Positions 24,281-32,586 of a stretch of DNA of 64,000 nt are shown in pieces. Within the stretch, counting starts at the first letter, position 1; every line of letters begins with the position of its first letter. Source of the DNA: DATARR01 sp044868005 (GTDB lineage Bacteria; Acidobacteriota; Thermoanaerobaculia; Multivoradales; UBA5704); the NCBI GenBank assembly GCA_044868005.1, contig JBIOVX010000044.1, forward strand, positions 1-64,000, given 5' to 3'. The notes below the pieces were generated by a model. It searched no databases, had not been told where the DNA came from, and was given only the letters and a program-made list of their open reading frames with translations. Position numbers and translations under genes: made by a program.

Positions 24281-25952
24281 GCCGCTCGTGGCGATCCTGG
24301 AGACCGAGGTCAAGCGCAACGAGGCGTTCGAGCGCCAGTCCGACCACTGGCGGCGCCAGATGGAGGCGCTCCGCGAACAGGAGGAGCGCATCCGTGAGGG
24401 CGGCGGCCTGGAGGCGCAGGAGCGCCAGCGCGAGCGGGGAAAAATGACGGCGCGCGAGCGGATCACGGCGCTTTGCGATCCCGGATCTCCCTTCCTCGAG
24501 CTCGGCCTCTGGGCGGCCGACGGCTTCTACCACGAGTACGGCGGCGCGTCGGCGGCCGGGGTCGTGGTGGGGATCGGCGCCGTCCACGGCCGCGACGTGG
24601 TGGTGGTGGCCAACGACGCCACGGTGAAGGCCGGGGCTTGGTTCCCCCTGACCTGCAAAAAGGTGCTGCGGGCGCAGGAGATCGCCCTCGAGAACCGGCT
24701 GCCCATCGTCTACCTGGTGGACTCGGCCGGTGTCTTCCTTCCCCTCCAAGACGAGATCTTTCCCGACAAGGAGCACTTCGGCCGCGCCTTCTACAACAAC
24801 GCCCGGCTCTCCGCCGAGGGCGTGTTCCAGATGGCCGCGATCATGGGTTCTTGCGTGGCGGGCGGCGCCTACCTGCCGATCATGAGCGACGAGGCCCATA
24901 TCGTCGAGGGCACCGGCTCCATCTTCCTCGCCGGCTCCCACCTCGTGCAGGCCGCCATTGGCGAGAAGATCGACAACGAGGAGCTCGGCGGCGCCTTGGT
25001 CCAATGCGATATCTCGGGAGTGGTGGACCACCGGCATCCGGACGACGCCTCGTGTCTGGCGAAGATCCGCAGCCAGTTCGCTCAGCTCGCGGAGCCGCCG
25101 CGCGGTCCTTTCGCCCGGCGTGCTCCGGCCGCGCCGCTCTATCCGGGTGAGGACCTCTACGGCCTAATCCCGATCGACCGCGCCCGTCCCTACGACACCC
25201 ACGAGGTGCTCGCCCGGCTCCTCGACGGCAGCGAGCTCGACGAGTACAAGGCCACCTACGGCCAGACCCTCATCTGCGGCACCGGCTGGATCGAAGGCTG
25301 GGCGGTGGGGATCGTGGCCAACCAGCGCTCCATCGTGCCGCGCAGGACGGGCACCGGCCTGGCGGACCGCGAGCTGCAGATCGGCGGCGTCATCTACTCC
25401 GATTCGGCGGACAAGGGAGCGCGCTTCGTCGAGCTGTGCAACCAGAAGAAGATCCCGCTCCTCTTCCTCCAAGACGTCACCGGCTTCATGGTGGGCAGCC
25501 GCGCCGAGCGCGGCGGCATCATCAAGGACGGCGCCAAGATGGTGAACGCCGTCGCCAACTCGACGGTCCCCAAGATCACCCTCTTCGCCGGCAACTCCTA
25601 CGGCGCCGGCAACTACGCGATGTGCGGCAAGGCCTACGGCCCGCGCTTCGTCTACGCCTGGCCGTCGGCCTCGATCTCGGTGATGGGCGGCGACCAGGCG
25701 AGCCGGACATTGCTCTCGATCCAGCTCAAGAACCGCGGCGAGGACGTCACCGAGGAGGAGAAGAACCGGCTTCTCGACGAGATCAAAGCGCGCTACGCCG
25801 CCGCCATGGACCCGCGCTACGCCGCCGCCCGCCTATGGGTGGACGCGATCATCGACCCCGCCGAGACGCGGCAAATCCTCGGACGCTCGCTCGCCTGCGC
25901 GGCGATGAACCCCGACGTCCCGGAGTTCAAGACGGGCGTGCTGCAGACGTAG
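24279..25952 (+). CDS. Acyl-CoA carboxylase carboxyltransferase subunit
   Basis: This protein of about 557 residues is of the methylcrotonyl/propionyl-CoA carboxylase beta type. It transfers carboxyl from biotin to an acyl-CoA. N- and C-terminal crotonase-like halves are visible: GGASAAGVVVGIG, PIVYLVDSAGVFLPLQDEIF and GSCVAGGAYLP in the first, and LLFLQDVTGFMVG, KITLFAGNSYGAGNYAMCG and SASISVMGGDQA in the second. The SAGxxLPxQ and NSYGAGxYxMxG patterns favour methylcrotonyl-CoA carboxylase (leucine breakdown). The biotin carboxylase partner is not in the window. A TATAAT overlaps the ATG, so the true start may be GTG 24288 on a leaderless mRNA. Confidence 0.9.
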   Translation: MPLVAILETEVKRNEAFERQSDHWRRQMEALREQEERIREGGGLEAQERQRERGKMTARERITALCDPGSPFLELGLWAADGFYHEYGGASAAGVVVGIGAVHGRDVVVVANDATVKAGAWFPLTCKKVLRAQEIALENRLPIVYLVDSAGVFLPLQDEIFPDKEHFGRAFYNNARLSAEGVFQMAAIMGSCVAGGAYLPIMSDEAHIVEGTGSIFLAGSHLVQAAIGEKIDNEELGGALVQCDISGVVDHRHPDDASCLAKIRSQFAQLAEPPRGPFARRAPAAPLYPGEDLYGLIPIDRARPYDTHEVLARLLDGSELDEYKATYGQTLICGTGWIEGWAVGIVANQRSIVPRRTGTGLADRELQIGGVIYSDSADKGARFVELCNQKKIPLLFLQDVTGFMVGSRAERGGIIKDGAKMVNAVANSTVPKITLFAGNSYGAGNYAMCGKAYGPRFVYAWPSASISVMGGDQASRTLLSIQLKNRGEDVTEEEKNRLLDEIKARYAAAMDPRYAAARLWVDAIIDPAETRQILGRSLACAAMNPDVPEFKTGVLQT

Positions 25953-25973
25953 ACCCAAGGCCGATCATGGGTC

Positions 25974-26768
25974 CTATCCCGAGTTGTCGTTCAGCTTCCA
26001 GTCGTAGTCGTGGAACTTCAGGTCCACCTGGTTGGCCGCCGTCTCGATCGGCTTCCGCTTGTCGGAATTCACGTAGCGGATGATGAAGCCGACCTGGCCG
26101 CCGCCCCACTCTCTGAAATCGTCCGCGAACCAGTCCATCACTTTGGTGGTGTAGACGACGACGCCCCCGCTCCTCGCCTCGACCTTCACGCCATTAGGCC
26201 CGTTGAGGAACTTCCGCGCCTGGTCGTCGAGCTGATCGGAGAGGCGGGAACCCACGTAGGGCTCGGGGCGGATCGGCGGGCAGCTCTTCGCCGCGCAGTT
26301 GATGGCGAAGTGGATGCGCGGGTCTTTGAAGCCCTCGCGGATCTTTTCGTTCTCGATGTCGTTCAGCGAGACCTTGCCGCGCTTGGTATCCACCAGGGGC
26401 TTCTTGAAGATGTTCAGCCGCACGAGCGGATCGGTGGACAGGTCGCGGATCGACTCGACCGGATAGTTGTCCACCACGATGCCCACCACCGAGATGTTGT
26501 ACAGATTGATCCAGTAGGCGAGCTGGTCCTGCCGCGAGAGGGTCTGGACGTCGGCCGTGGCCATGCGGCGGCGCAGCTCGTCGAGGGTCTGCTTGTCCTG
26601 CGCCTTGAGGGCCTTGTAGTTCATTCCCTTGGCGGGATCGTAGTACTTGGCGAGCAGCTCGCCCCACGCCCGGTAGTCCGGAGGTACGGCGGCGGCGGCG
26701 GGCACGGCGGCGGCGGCGAGAGCCAACAGGACAAGGATGAGATTCGCGAGGGTGTTTTTCATGAACAT
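25974..26768 (-). CDS. Exported DUF547 protein
   Basis: This 264-residue protein has a signal peptide (MKNTLANLILVLLALAAAAVPAAAA). The DUF547 core follows: DQLAYWINLYNISVV, SLNDIENEKIREGF, and DPRIHFAINCAAKSCPPI with its conserved Cys pair. The family is widespread and sometimes near redox or glutaredoxin genes; no activity is established. The start (ATG 26768, or 26762) is 1 nt after the stop of the upstream lipoprotein gene, so the two are translated together. It is convergent with the carboxyltransferase gene, with a 21-bp gap. Confidence 0.85.
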   Translation of the reverse strand: MFMKNTLANLILVLLALAAAAVPAAAAVPPDYRAWGELLAKYYDPAKGMNYKALKAQDKQTLDELRRRMATADVQTLSRQDQLAYWINLYNISVVGIVVDNYPVESIRDLSTDPLVRLNIFKKPLVDTKRGKVSLNDIENEKIREGFKDPRIHFAINCAAKSCPPIRPEPYVGSRLSDQLDDQARKFLNGPNGVKVEARSGGVVVYTTKVMDWFADDFREWGGGQVGFIIRYVNSDKRKPIETAANQVDLKFHDYDWKLNDNSG

Positions 26769-26769
26769 T

Positions 26770-27912
26770 TCATGGTAACAGAGGCAGACCTTCCCCTGCC
26801 TCCCAGCGGAACGGCGTCTCGTCGTCCGGCCGCACCTGCCACGACACCCGGTAGACCGGCGCCGGCCTCAGCCGCTCCTCCAAGGCTTCCTTCACCTCCG
26901 CGGCCGAAGGAGGGCGAGGAGTCGCTTGACGCGGCTTCTGGACGAAGGCGTCGAGGTCTATTTTGGCGTCTTTCCCCTGGCGGGCGGTGGCGACATAGAA
27001 GGTGACCGGGTCCGGCGCGAGCCACTGTCCTGCGAGCGCGCGCAACGCCTCCCAGAGGCCCAGGCCTGCCACCTCCAGCGCACCTTCGTTGCCAGTCTGA
27101 AAACCTTCGACGTTCAGAGTGGGACCCGGCAGCTTCACGGTGAGCCGGGAGGGGAAGGGATCGTAGACGAGGTGGGAGATCTCGTCCGGCGAATACTCGG
27201 CCCTGGCGGGAACCAGGAGGACGTCCGTCACCTGCCGCATGGCTTCATCCAGGCGCTCGAGCAGGGCCACCTCTTCGTCCGTCGGCTCGTCGAGGCTCTC
27301 CAACACCTTCTCATCCATCAGATCGTCGAACAGCTTGCCGAAGCAGGAGCGGGCGCGTTCCGGCTGGCGTTCGAGGTGGGCGTAGAGGTCGCCGGCAGCC
27401 TCCAGGTATTCGGCGATCGCGGCGCTCCACTCCTCGAGGGTCTCTTTCATCTCCTCCCGTTGCCTGCGCGAGGCGCGGGTCGAGAGTCCCGGCACCAGCG
27501 CCAGCTCGGCCTTTCCGCTCGCCGCGTCGATCCTGTAGGTGGCGGCGACGGAGGTGTCGCCGAAGACGGCCTCGAGCCCCTCGGGCTCCACGATCACCGC
27601 CGAGCGCGTCGCGGCGTTGAGATCGCCCAGCCGTTTCTCCCAGCCGAAGCGCTCGGCGGCGGGTTTGGCGGCGGCGAAGCGTGCGCCCCAGGCGTCCGAT
27701 CCCTCGAGGATCTCCCGCCGGGTCTCGGCGAGGCGCCGGGAGAGAGCCGGGTTCTTGCTGTCCGCATCGGCGGAGATCTCCACCGTGCTGGTGGCCACCA
27801 CGGCGCCGTTGGGAAGGAAGCGCAGGAGCAGGGCTTCGCGCACGGGCGGCTCGAAGCAGGAGGCGAGGGAGAGGACTGAAAGGACGGCAAGGACAGCAAG
27901 GACGCGAGGCAT
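26770..27912 (-). CDS. Lipoprotein of unknown function, 380 aa
   Basis: The N-terminus MPRVLAVLAVLSVLSLASC is a lipoprotein signal with lipobox LASC (Cys19). The mature part is mostly soluble and mixed alpha/beta. It starts LLLRFLPNGAVVATSTVEIS, has an acidic helical middle (about 150-235), and ends APVYRVSWQVRPDDETPFRW. I recognise no family. The gene is the first of a two-gene unit with DUF547. An inverted repeat lies upstream at 27946-28027. Confidence 0.65.
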   Translation of the reverse strand: MPRVLAVLAVLSVLSLASCFEPPVREALLLRFLPNGAVVATSTVEISADADSKNPALSRRLAETRREILEGSDAWGARFAAAKPAAERFGWEKRLGDLNAATRSAVIVEPEGLEAVFGDTSVAATYRIDAASGKAELALVPGLSTRASRRQREEMKETLEEWSAAIAEYLEAAGDLYAHLERQPERARSCFGKLFDDLMDEKVLESLDEPTDEEVALLERLDEAMRQVTDVLLVPARAEYSPDEISHLVYDPFPSRLTVKLPGPTLNVEGFQTGNEGALEVAGLGLWEALRALAGQWLAPDPVTFYVATARQGKDAKIDLDAFVQKPRQATPRPPSAAEVKEALEERLRPAPVYRVSWQVRPDDETPFRWEAGEGLPLLP

Positions 27913-27945
27913 GAAGGGATTATCCCAGATGCGGAATGCCGGAGG

Positions 27946-28027
27946 GTCGTAGCGGTGGGCCTACGTGCCCGTCGTTTTCTGTTCCGCGCAACGATAGACG
28001 GCGGCCACGTAGGGCCGTCGCTACGAC
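27946..28027. repeat. GTCGTAGCG inverted repeat
   Basis: Arms of about 33 bp (GTCGTAGCGGTGGGCCTACG... and its imperfect complement ending GGGCCGTCGCTACGAC) flank a roughly 15-bp loop. It is unrelated to the GAAGGGC family. It overlaps the 3' end of the nucleotidyltransferase gene (stop near 28021), so that gene's last codons lie in the repeat. Confidence 0.7.
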
Positions 28028-28695
28028 CTAATCGAATGATCTAATCCCACCCTCGCTCTTCCCAACTCTCTCACCTGCGTCCGCAGCCACCCTTCGACCT
28101 CGCTCCACTCCAGAGGAACGGCGAGGCGCGGCATGGGCTCGCCCTCGATCTCCGAGAAGTCGGCGAGGCCCTTGAGGGCCTGCATGGGGAAATCGCGCAC
28201 GTGCCCGAACTTGTCTTCCGCGAAATCGAAGAGGGTCGCCAGGGGCAGCTCGCGGCAGAGGAGGTAGAGGTCCACGAAGTCGCGCCGCGTTCCGCGGCTG
28301 ATGATGGCGCCCAGCTTCATCAATCCCAGGTCCACGGCCGAGGCGACGGCGAGCCCGGCGGCATCCTCGAAGGGCTTCACGAGCGGATAAGGGTAGTAGA
28401 AGAGCCGCAGCCCCACCTCCCCAAGGCGGGCGAAGAGATAGCCGTCGCGCGCCGTCTCGACCTCGGCGCCGGGCTCGACGGCCAGCAGCTCGGCGAGGAG
28501 ATCGCGCCGCTCGGGAGGGGTGAGCCGGTTGGCGTTGCTCATCAGATCGAGGTCCGAGACCGGGCGATGCGCGGTATGGAGCGCCAGGGCGGCCGAGCCG
28601 GCGAGGTAGAACTCCTCGCTCCAGGGCCGGGCCGCCAGACGCGGCAGCACCTCCTGGGCCGAGGAAGAGAGAGCCGAGAGGGTCAGAGCGGCCAT
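28021..28695 (-). CDS. AbiEii-like nucleotidyltransferase (toxin-like)
   Basis: This 224-residue protein has a DNA-polymerase-beta-like nucleotidyltransferase core. It shows YLAGSAALALHTAHRPVSDL with the metal-binding DLDL, then LGAIISRGTRRDFVDLYLL, which is diagnostic of the AbiEii/AbiGii toxin family. Such toxins act in type IV toxin-antitoxin and phage-defence pairs. The ATG at 28695 overlaps the end of the small upstream gene (28683-28967) by 13 bp. The last codons run into an inverted repeat, so the C-terminus may be altered. Toxic activity is inference. Confidence 0.82.
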   Translation of the reverse strand: MAALTLSALSSSAQEVLPRLAARPWSEEFYLAGSAALALHTAHRPVSDLDLMSNANRLTPPERRDLLAELLAVEPGAEVETARDGYLFARLGEVGLRLFYYPYPLVKPFEDAAGLAVASAVDLGLMKLGAIISRGTRRDFVDLYLLCRELPLATLFDFAEDKFGHVRDFPMQALKGLADFSEIEGEPMPRLAVPLEWSEVEGWLRTQVRELGRARVGLDHSIRS

Positions 28696-28967
28696 AGCGA
28701 CTCGGCTTCCGGATGGACCGGACCCGCCGGGCGGCCGAGCACGACCTGCCAGAACGCGCGGCTCCGCCGCGAGAGCTGCCGGCCGCCGTGGCGCGCGAAC
28801 CATTCGGCGAGCGCCGGCTCCGGGACGGCTCTCACGAGCCAGGCGAGATCCGCGGCGTCGCCGTCCTCCAACAGGCGCGCGATCAACAGGGAGCCGGCCC
28901 GCTCGAGGGTGAGATCCGCCGCGTCGTAGCCGGAGAAGAGGCGCCGCGCTCCGGCGGGGAGGCTCAA
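28683..28967 (-). CDS. DUF6922-like small protein, putative antitoxin partner
   Basis: This 94-residue protein has RRLFSGYDAADLTLERAGSL, a helical core with LLEDGDAADLAWLVRAVPE, and a SRRSRAFWQVVLG ending. The pattern is that of DUF6922 proteins, which are typically encoded directly upstream of AbiEii-like nucleotidyltransferases. The start is TTG 28967, sharing TTGA with the stop of the DivIVA gene, so translation is coupled to divIVA. Whether it neutralises the nucleotidyltransferase is inferred from gene order only. Confidence 0.7.
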   Translation of the reverse strand: MSLPAGARRLFSGYDAADLTLERAGSLLIARLLEDGDAADLAWLVRAVPEPALAEWFARHGGRQLSRRSRAFWQVVLGRPAGPVHPEAESLWPL

Positions 28968-29470
28968 GCTCCGGCGTCCCGCCGCTTGCGCGGCAGGGTC
29001 AGGACGGTGGCGGTGCTGCGCTCCTCCTCCATCTCCGCCTCGAGGATGCGCTGGAAGAGGTCGAGCGTGTTCTTGAACTTGAGCTGCAGCTCGCGCCGGG
29101 CGGTGCGCAGCTCGGCGATCTTCGATTCGAAACGGGTGGACTGCTCGATGGCCTGCCCCACGATCTTGTCGGCGGCGACCTCGGCTTCCTTGACCAGCAG
29201 CTCGGCCTCGCGGCGGGCGTTGGCGGTGATGTCGTCCGACACCTTCTGCGCGCGCAGCAGGGTCTGCTGGAGCTGGTGCTCCCGATGCTCGGTCTCCTCC
29301 AGCCGCTGCCGGTAGTAGCGGTTCTCCCGCTCGATCTTCTCGATCTGGGCGACGCGGCCGGCCAGCTCTTCGGCGAGGAGAGAGAGAAAGCCGTCGACCT
29401 CGGTGGGGTCATACCCTCGCATCTTCTGCGAGAAGCGCATTTTCTGGATCTCGAGTGGTGTGAGGGCCAT
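28964..29470 (-). CDS. DivIVA-domain protein
   Basis: This 168-residue protein starts MALTPLEIQKMRFSQKMRGY followed by DPTEVDGFL, the DivIVA N-terminal lipid-binding motif. A long coiled coil runs about residues 35-155. DivIVA proteins mark curved membrane and poles and help place division or envelope machinery. The ATG at 29470 has AAGGAG 8 nt upstream; the ATG at 29521 has none. The gene is followed without a gap by the DUF6922/AbiEii pair and lies downstream of yggS, a common neighbour of divIVA. Confidence 0.88.
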   Translation of the reverse strand: MALTPLEIQKMRFSQKMRGYDPTEVDGFLSLLAEELAGRVAQIEKIERENRYYRQRLEETEHREHQLQQTLLRAQKVSDDITANARREAELLVKEAEVAADKIVGQAIEQSTRFESKIAELRTARRELQLKFKNTLDLFQRILEAEMEEERSTATVLTLPRKRRDAGA

Positions 29471-29530
29471 GGATGAGATCTCCTTCCAGACGGCTCGCGC
29501 CGTGTCCTGACTGAGAATCAACTTCCGAAA

Positions 29531-29544
29531 AGGATAGCTATCCT
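29531..29544. promoter_or_regulatory. 14-bp palindrome upstream of divIVA
   Basis: AGGATAGCTATCCT is a perfect palindrome between yggS and divIVA. It is short and AT-richer than its surroundings, with TATGCT next to it on the minus strand. It could be an operator or part of a divIVA promoter. Confidence 0.3.
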
Positions 29545-29561
29545 AGCATAAGTATTGGGAA

Positions 29562-30254
29562 TCAGGCTTCGCGCGGCCCGAAGAGCGCCGTGCCCACCCG
29601 CACGTGGGTCGCCCCTTCTTCGATCGCCACCTCGAAATCGTCGCTCATTCCCATCGACAGCCAGCCGGGGAAGCCACGCCACTCGGGCCGGGCCGCGAGA
29701 TCGTCGCGCAGCTCGCGCAGCCGGCGGAACCAGGGGCGGGAGTCTTCAGGCGACTCGCCCGGAGGCGGGATGGCCATCAAGCCGGCGATCCGCAGGTGCT
29801 GGAGCCGGCTGAGAGGCAGGGCCTCCTCGGCGAGCCGCTGCGGCGCGAAGCCGTGCTTGCTAGCTTCGCTCCCCAGGTTGACCTCCAGGAAGCCGAAGAT
29901 CTGGAGGCCCCGGGAGCCGGCCTCGCGGTCCAGCGCCTCGGCGATCTTCACGCGGTCGACGGAATGGATGGTGCGGAACAGGTCGAGGGCGAGGCGGACC
30001 TTGTTGGATTGCAGGGGACCGATGAGATGCCACTCGAGGTCCGGCGGCAGCTCGCGGCTCTTGGCGAGCGCCTCCTGAACCCGGTTCTCGCCGAAGGTCT
30101 TGAGGCCGGCCTGCCGGGCCTCGGCGAGCCGGGCGGCGGGCTGCGTCTTGCTGGCGCCGATGAGGACCACGCTGCCGGCGGGCCGGCCGGCGCGGCGGCA
30201 GGCCTCCTCGATGCGGGCGTTGATGCGGGCCAGTCGCTCGGCCACGCCGTTCAC
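29562..30254 (-). CDS. yggS: YggS/PROSC-family PLP-binding protein
   Basis: This 230-residue single-domain alanine-racemase-fold protein keeps pyridoxal 5'-phosphate and amino-acid pools balanced. Features are the PLP lysine in VLIGASKTQPA, FGENRVQEA, WHLIGPLQSNK, the EVNLG segment, GLMAIPPP, and SMGMSDDFEVAIEEGATHVR with the phosphate-binding SMGMSxD. The GTG at 30254 is 4 nt after the stop of the zinc-ribbon gene; GTG 30245 is possible. It sits with divIVA in a familiar arrangement (yggS-divIVA). Confidence 0.9.
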   Translation of the reverse strand: MNGVAERLARINARIEEACRRAGRPAGSVVLIGASKTQPAARLAEARQAGLKTFGENRVQEALAKSRELPPDLEWHLIGPLQSNKVRLALDLFRTIHSVDRVKIAEALDREAGSRGLQIFGFLEVNLGSEASKHGFAPQRLAEEALPLSRLQHLRIAGLMAIPPPGESPEDSRPWFRRLRELRDDLAARPEWRGFPGWLSMGMSDDFEVAIEEGATHVRVGTALFGPREA

Positions 30255-30258
30255 GGCC

Positions 30259-30999
30259 TCAGGCCTGCTCTTGGAGGAAGAGGATGCGCTTGCAGGCGTC
30301 GCACTGCACCAGGGTGCTGCCGTCGCGGATCTCGACCACCACCTGGGGGCGCACGCGGTAGTTGCAGGCGGCGCAGTGCCACTCGCGCTGCCCGCGTCCC
30401 GGACGTTCGATGATGCGCACCGGCGCCACCGCGCCGGCGGGATAACGCTCGTGGATGCGCTCGAACTGGGAGACCAGGTTGCGCGGCAGCCGCTGCTTGA
30501 GGTCCGCGATCCTGCCGCGCAGGTCTTCCGCCTGCCGGGCGATCTCCGGCTTCTCGCTGTCCCAGCGGGCCATCTCCGCCGCATAGCGCTCTTCGACCTC
30601 GCGAAATCTCTCGCGCAGCGCCGCGAGGTCCTTCTGCGCCTGCTCGTAGTGCTCGAGCGAGGAGAAGGCTGCCTCTTCCTGGCTGGAGATCTGGCCCTTG
30701 ACGGTATCGATCTCCTGCAGCAGCGCTCCATACTCGCGCTGCGTGCTCACGCGGTTGATCTGCTGCTGATATTTCTTGAGCTTTTCCTGCGCATCCTGGA
30801 CCGCCGACTCCGCCGTCCGCCGCTGCCGCGCCATCTCTTCGGCGGTCTCTTCCAGGGTCTGGATCTCTCCTTTGCGCGTCTCGTGCTCGTCGTGCAGCTC
30901 GCGCATCCAGTCGGGGATCCCTTGCAGCCGCTCTTCGGCTTCCCGCAAGCGGCTGAGCGCGGCCTGCAGCTCCAGGGTGTTCTGGAGGTTCTGGTTCAT
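30259..30999 (-). CDS. C4 zinc-ribbon coiled-coil protein (DUF164 family)
   Basis: This 246-residue protein consists of a long antiparallel coiled coil (residues 1-185, rich in Glu/Gln/Arg) followed by a zinc ribbon with CAACNYRV and CDACKRILF. This is the DUF164/'zf-RING_7' family, similar to FlgN-like and CT398 proteins. Relatives bind nucleic acid or sigma54, but the role here is unknown. It starts at ATG 30999 (MNQNLQNTLEL) and is followed 4 nt later by yggS. A tRNA gene lies 93 bp upstream. Confidence 0.88.
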   Translation of the reverse strand: MNQNLQNTLELQAALSRLREAEERLQGIPDWMRELHDEHETRKGEIQTLEETAEEMARQRRTAESAVQDAQEKLKKYQQQINRVSTQREYGALLQEIDTVKGQISSQEEAAFSSLEHYEQAQKDLAALRERFREVEERYAAEMARWDSEKPEIARQAEDLRGRIADLKQRLPRNLVSQFERIHERYPAGAVAPVRIIERPGRGQREWHCAACNYRVRPQVVVEIRDGSTLVQCDACKRILFLQEQA

Positions 31000-31091
31000 G
31001 GAGAAACGTCCGCTCCTCTCAAAGGAAAGTCATCGCACTCTCCCGCCCGCGCGCGACCGCATCCTCTTCATGATTCGGAGCGCTTCCGAAG

Positions 31092-31164
31092 TGGGTCCAC
31101 CTGGATTCGAACCAGGGACCTGCCGGTTATGAGCCGGACGCTCTCACCGCTGAGCTATGGACCC
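31092..31164 (-). tRNA. tRNA with CAU anticodon (elongator Met or Ile2)
   Basis: This is a 73-nt cloverleaf on the minus strand. The acceptor is GGGTCCA/TGGACCC, the D arm GCTC...GAGC, and the anticodon loop CTCATAA with anticodon CAT. The T arm is CCTGG-TTCGAAT-CCAGG, and the discriminator is A. The 3' CCA is not encoded. It lacks the C1:A72 mismatch and three G:C pairs of the initiator. Without a modification call, elongator Met and Ile2 (lysidine) cannot be told apart. Confidence 0.92.
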
Positions 31165-31179
31165 GGGGGAGAGCCCCCT

Positions 31180-32586
31180 TCAGGGCGAATCGGCAGTATA
31201 CCACTCGCGGGCTTCCTCTCCGGGCGGCAGCTCGGCGGGCAGGAACTCGTTCCAGGCACGCGCGAGTTGCGCCGCCAGCTCGGCCGTCCGGCGGGGGTCT
31301 GAGACCGGCCGGCTGCCCCAGGCGCCCCAGCGCTCGAGGCTCAGCCGCGGCTCTCCCCGGCCGCTGAGCGGCGGCGTCGCCAGGAAGCCGGCGCGCAGCC
31401 GGCCGAAGATCGCCCCCGGCGGCTCGGAGAGCTCGGCGCGCGCGGCGCGGGCGTTGCCCCGCGTCTTCAAGGCGAGGCGGGCCCGGTAGTACTCGGGCTC
31501 CGGCGGCGCGAAGCTCGACTCCCAGAGCAACTGATCGTTGCCGTCGACGAGAGAGAACCGGTTCGTGCCGTTGGTTAAGTAGAGCTCCGAGAGCACGGAC
31601 GGCGGCGAATTCCGGAAGAGGCTGGGCGCCACCGCCGGCGGCGCCTCGCCGCCCGCCGCCTCCACCAGGGTGGCCCACAGCCGCGCCGCGGCCACCCGCC
31701 GGCCCTGCGGCACCGCGATCCGGCGCTCGAAGCCGGCCGGCAGCTTGACGGCGAGAGGGACCTCCAGGAGCTGCCGGCCCAGGTTGCCGCCGTTGAGGAT
31801 CTGGCCCTTCTCGCCGAACTCCTCGCCGTGGGTGGAGGCCACCAGCACCAGCGTGCGGTCCCACTGGCCGCTCTCCCGCAACGCCTTGAGCAGCCGGCCC
31901 AGCCGCTCGTCGGCCCAGGCCACGTTGAAGCGGTACATCGTCCAGAACCGCCGCCGCTTGCCGGCCGGCAGCGGCACCGCGGGATCGAAAAAAACCGCCA
32001 GTTGATTGGGCAGGATGCGGACGGGCAGGCCGAGCCGGCCCGTGTTCAGCCGCTGCACGAATTTCGGCCGCCGGACGTAAGGCGCCTGCGGCTCGGGGAT
32101 GTGGACCCAGACGAACTGCCGGCTGCCGTCGAGCTTCGCGAGCTCCGCGGCGGCCTCCGTGCCCTTGCCGAGATTCCCCAAGCGATCGAACCCCTGCTCG
32201 TAGCCGGCGCGTTTCGAGTACGCGGGCTCCGCCGTGTAACCGCAGGTGGCGAACCCTTGCGCGCGCAACGCCTCCGGCAGGGTGAAGAGGCCCGGGGAGA
32301 GGCGGCTCTCCGCTCTCAGCACCTGATGCTGCCAGGGCCGCAGGCCGGTGAACAGGGAAGCCATGGACGGCACGCTCCAGCTCGACGGCGCGATGGCCCG
32401 GCCGGCCCAGTCCGACTGGCGGAGGAGCGCGTCGAGGTGGGGAGTCAGGCCCGGCTCGCCGCCGAGCCGCCCGACGACGTCGGCGCGCAGAGAGTCGAAG
32501 GTGATGAGGACGATCGGCCCGTCGTGCGGCGCCGGCCCGCCGCAGCCGGCGAAGAGGACGAGAAGAAGCGGGGCGAGGGATCTCAC
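31180..32586 (-). CDS. Sulfatase/phosphoethanolamine-transferase-like lipoprotein
   Basis: This 468-residue alkaline-phosphatase-superfamily protein is exported as a lipoprotein (MRSLAPLLLVLFAGC). Metal-binding motifs are ITFDSLRADVVG near the start, SSWSVPSMASLFTGLRPW where the nucleophile sits, VNVAWADERL and STHGEEFGEKG. The nucleophile position lacks the CxPSR of formylglycine sulfatases, so a phosphatase or transferase is as likely. The GTG at 32586 overlaps the stop of the lytic transglycosylase (GTGA). Together they point to cell-envelope remodelling. Confidence 0.82.
   Translation of the reverse strand: MRSLAPLLLVLFAGCGGPAPHDGPIVLITFDSLRADVVGRLGGEPGLTPHLDALLRQSDWAGRAIAPSSWSVPSMASLFTGLRPWQHQVLRAESRLSPGLFTLPEALRAQGFATCGYTAEPAYSKRAGYEQGFDRLGNLGKGTEAAAELAKLDGSRQFVWVHIPEPQAPYVRRPKFVQRLNTGRLGLPVRILPNQLAVFFDPAVPLPAGKRRRFWTMYRFNVAWADERLGRLLKALRESGQWDRTLVLVASTHGEEFGEKGQILNGGNLGRQLLEVPLAVKLPAGFERRIAVPQGRRVAAARLWATLVEAAGGEAPPAVAPSLFRNSPPSVLSELYLTNGTNRFSLVDGNDQLLWESSFAPPEPEYYRARLALKTRGNARAARAELSEPPGAIFGRLRAGFLATPPLSGRGEPRLSLERWGAWGSRPVSDPRRTAELAAQLARAWNEFLPAELPPGEEAREWYTADSP

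Noticed and set aside
29562..30731. Longer yggS-like frame starting at 30731
   Set aside because: The extra N-terminal part is antisense-frame coding of the zinc-ribbon gene; YggS begins at 30254.
31180..32586. Classical arylsulfatase
   Set aside because: The CxPSR formylglycine motif is missing, so only the superfamily is called.
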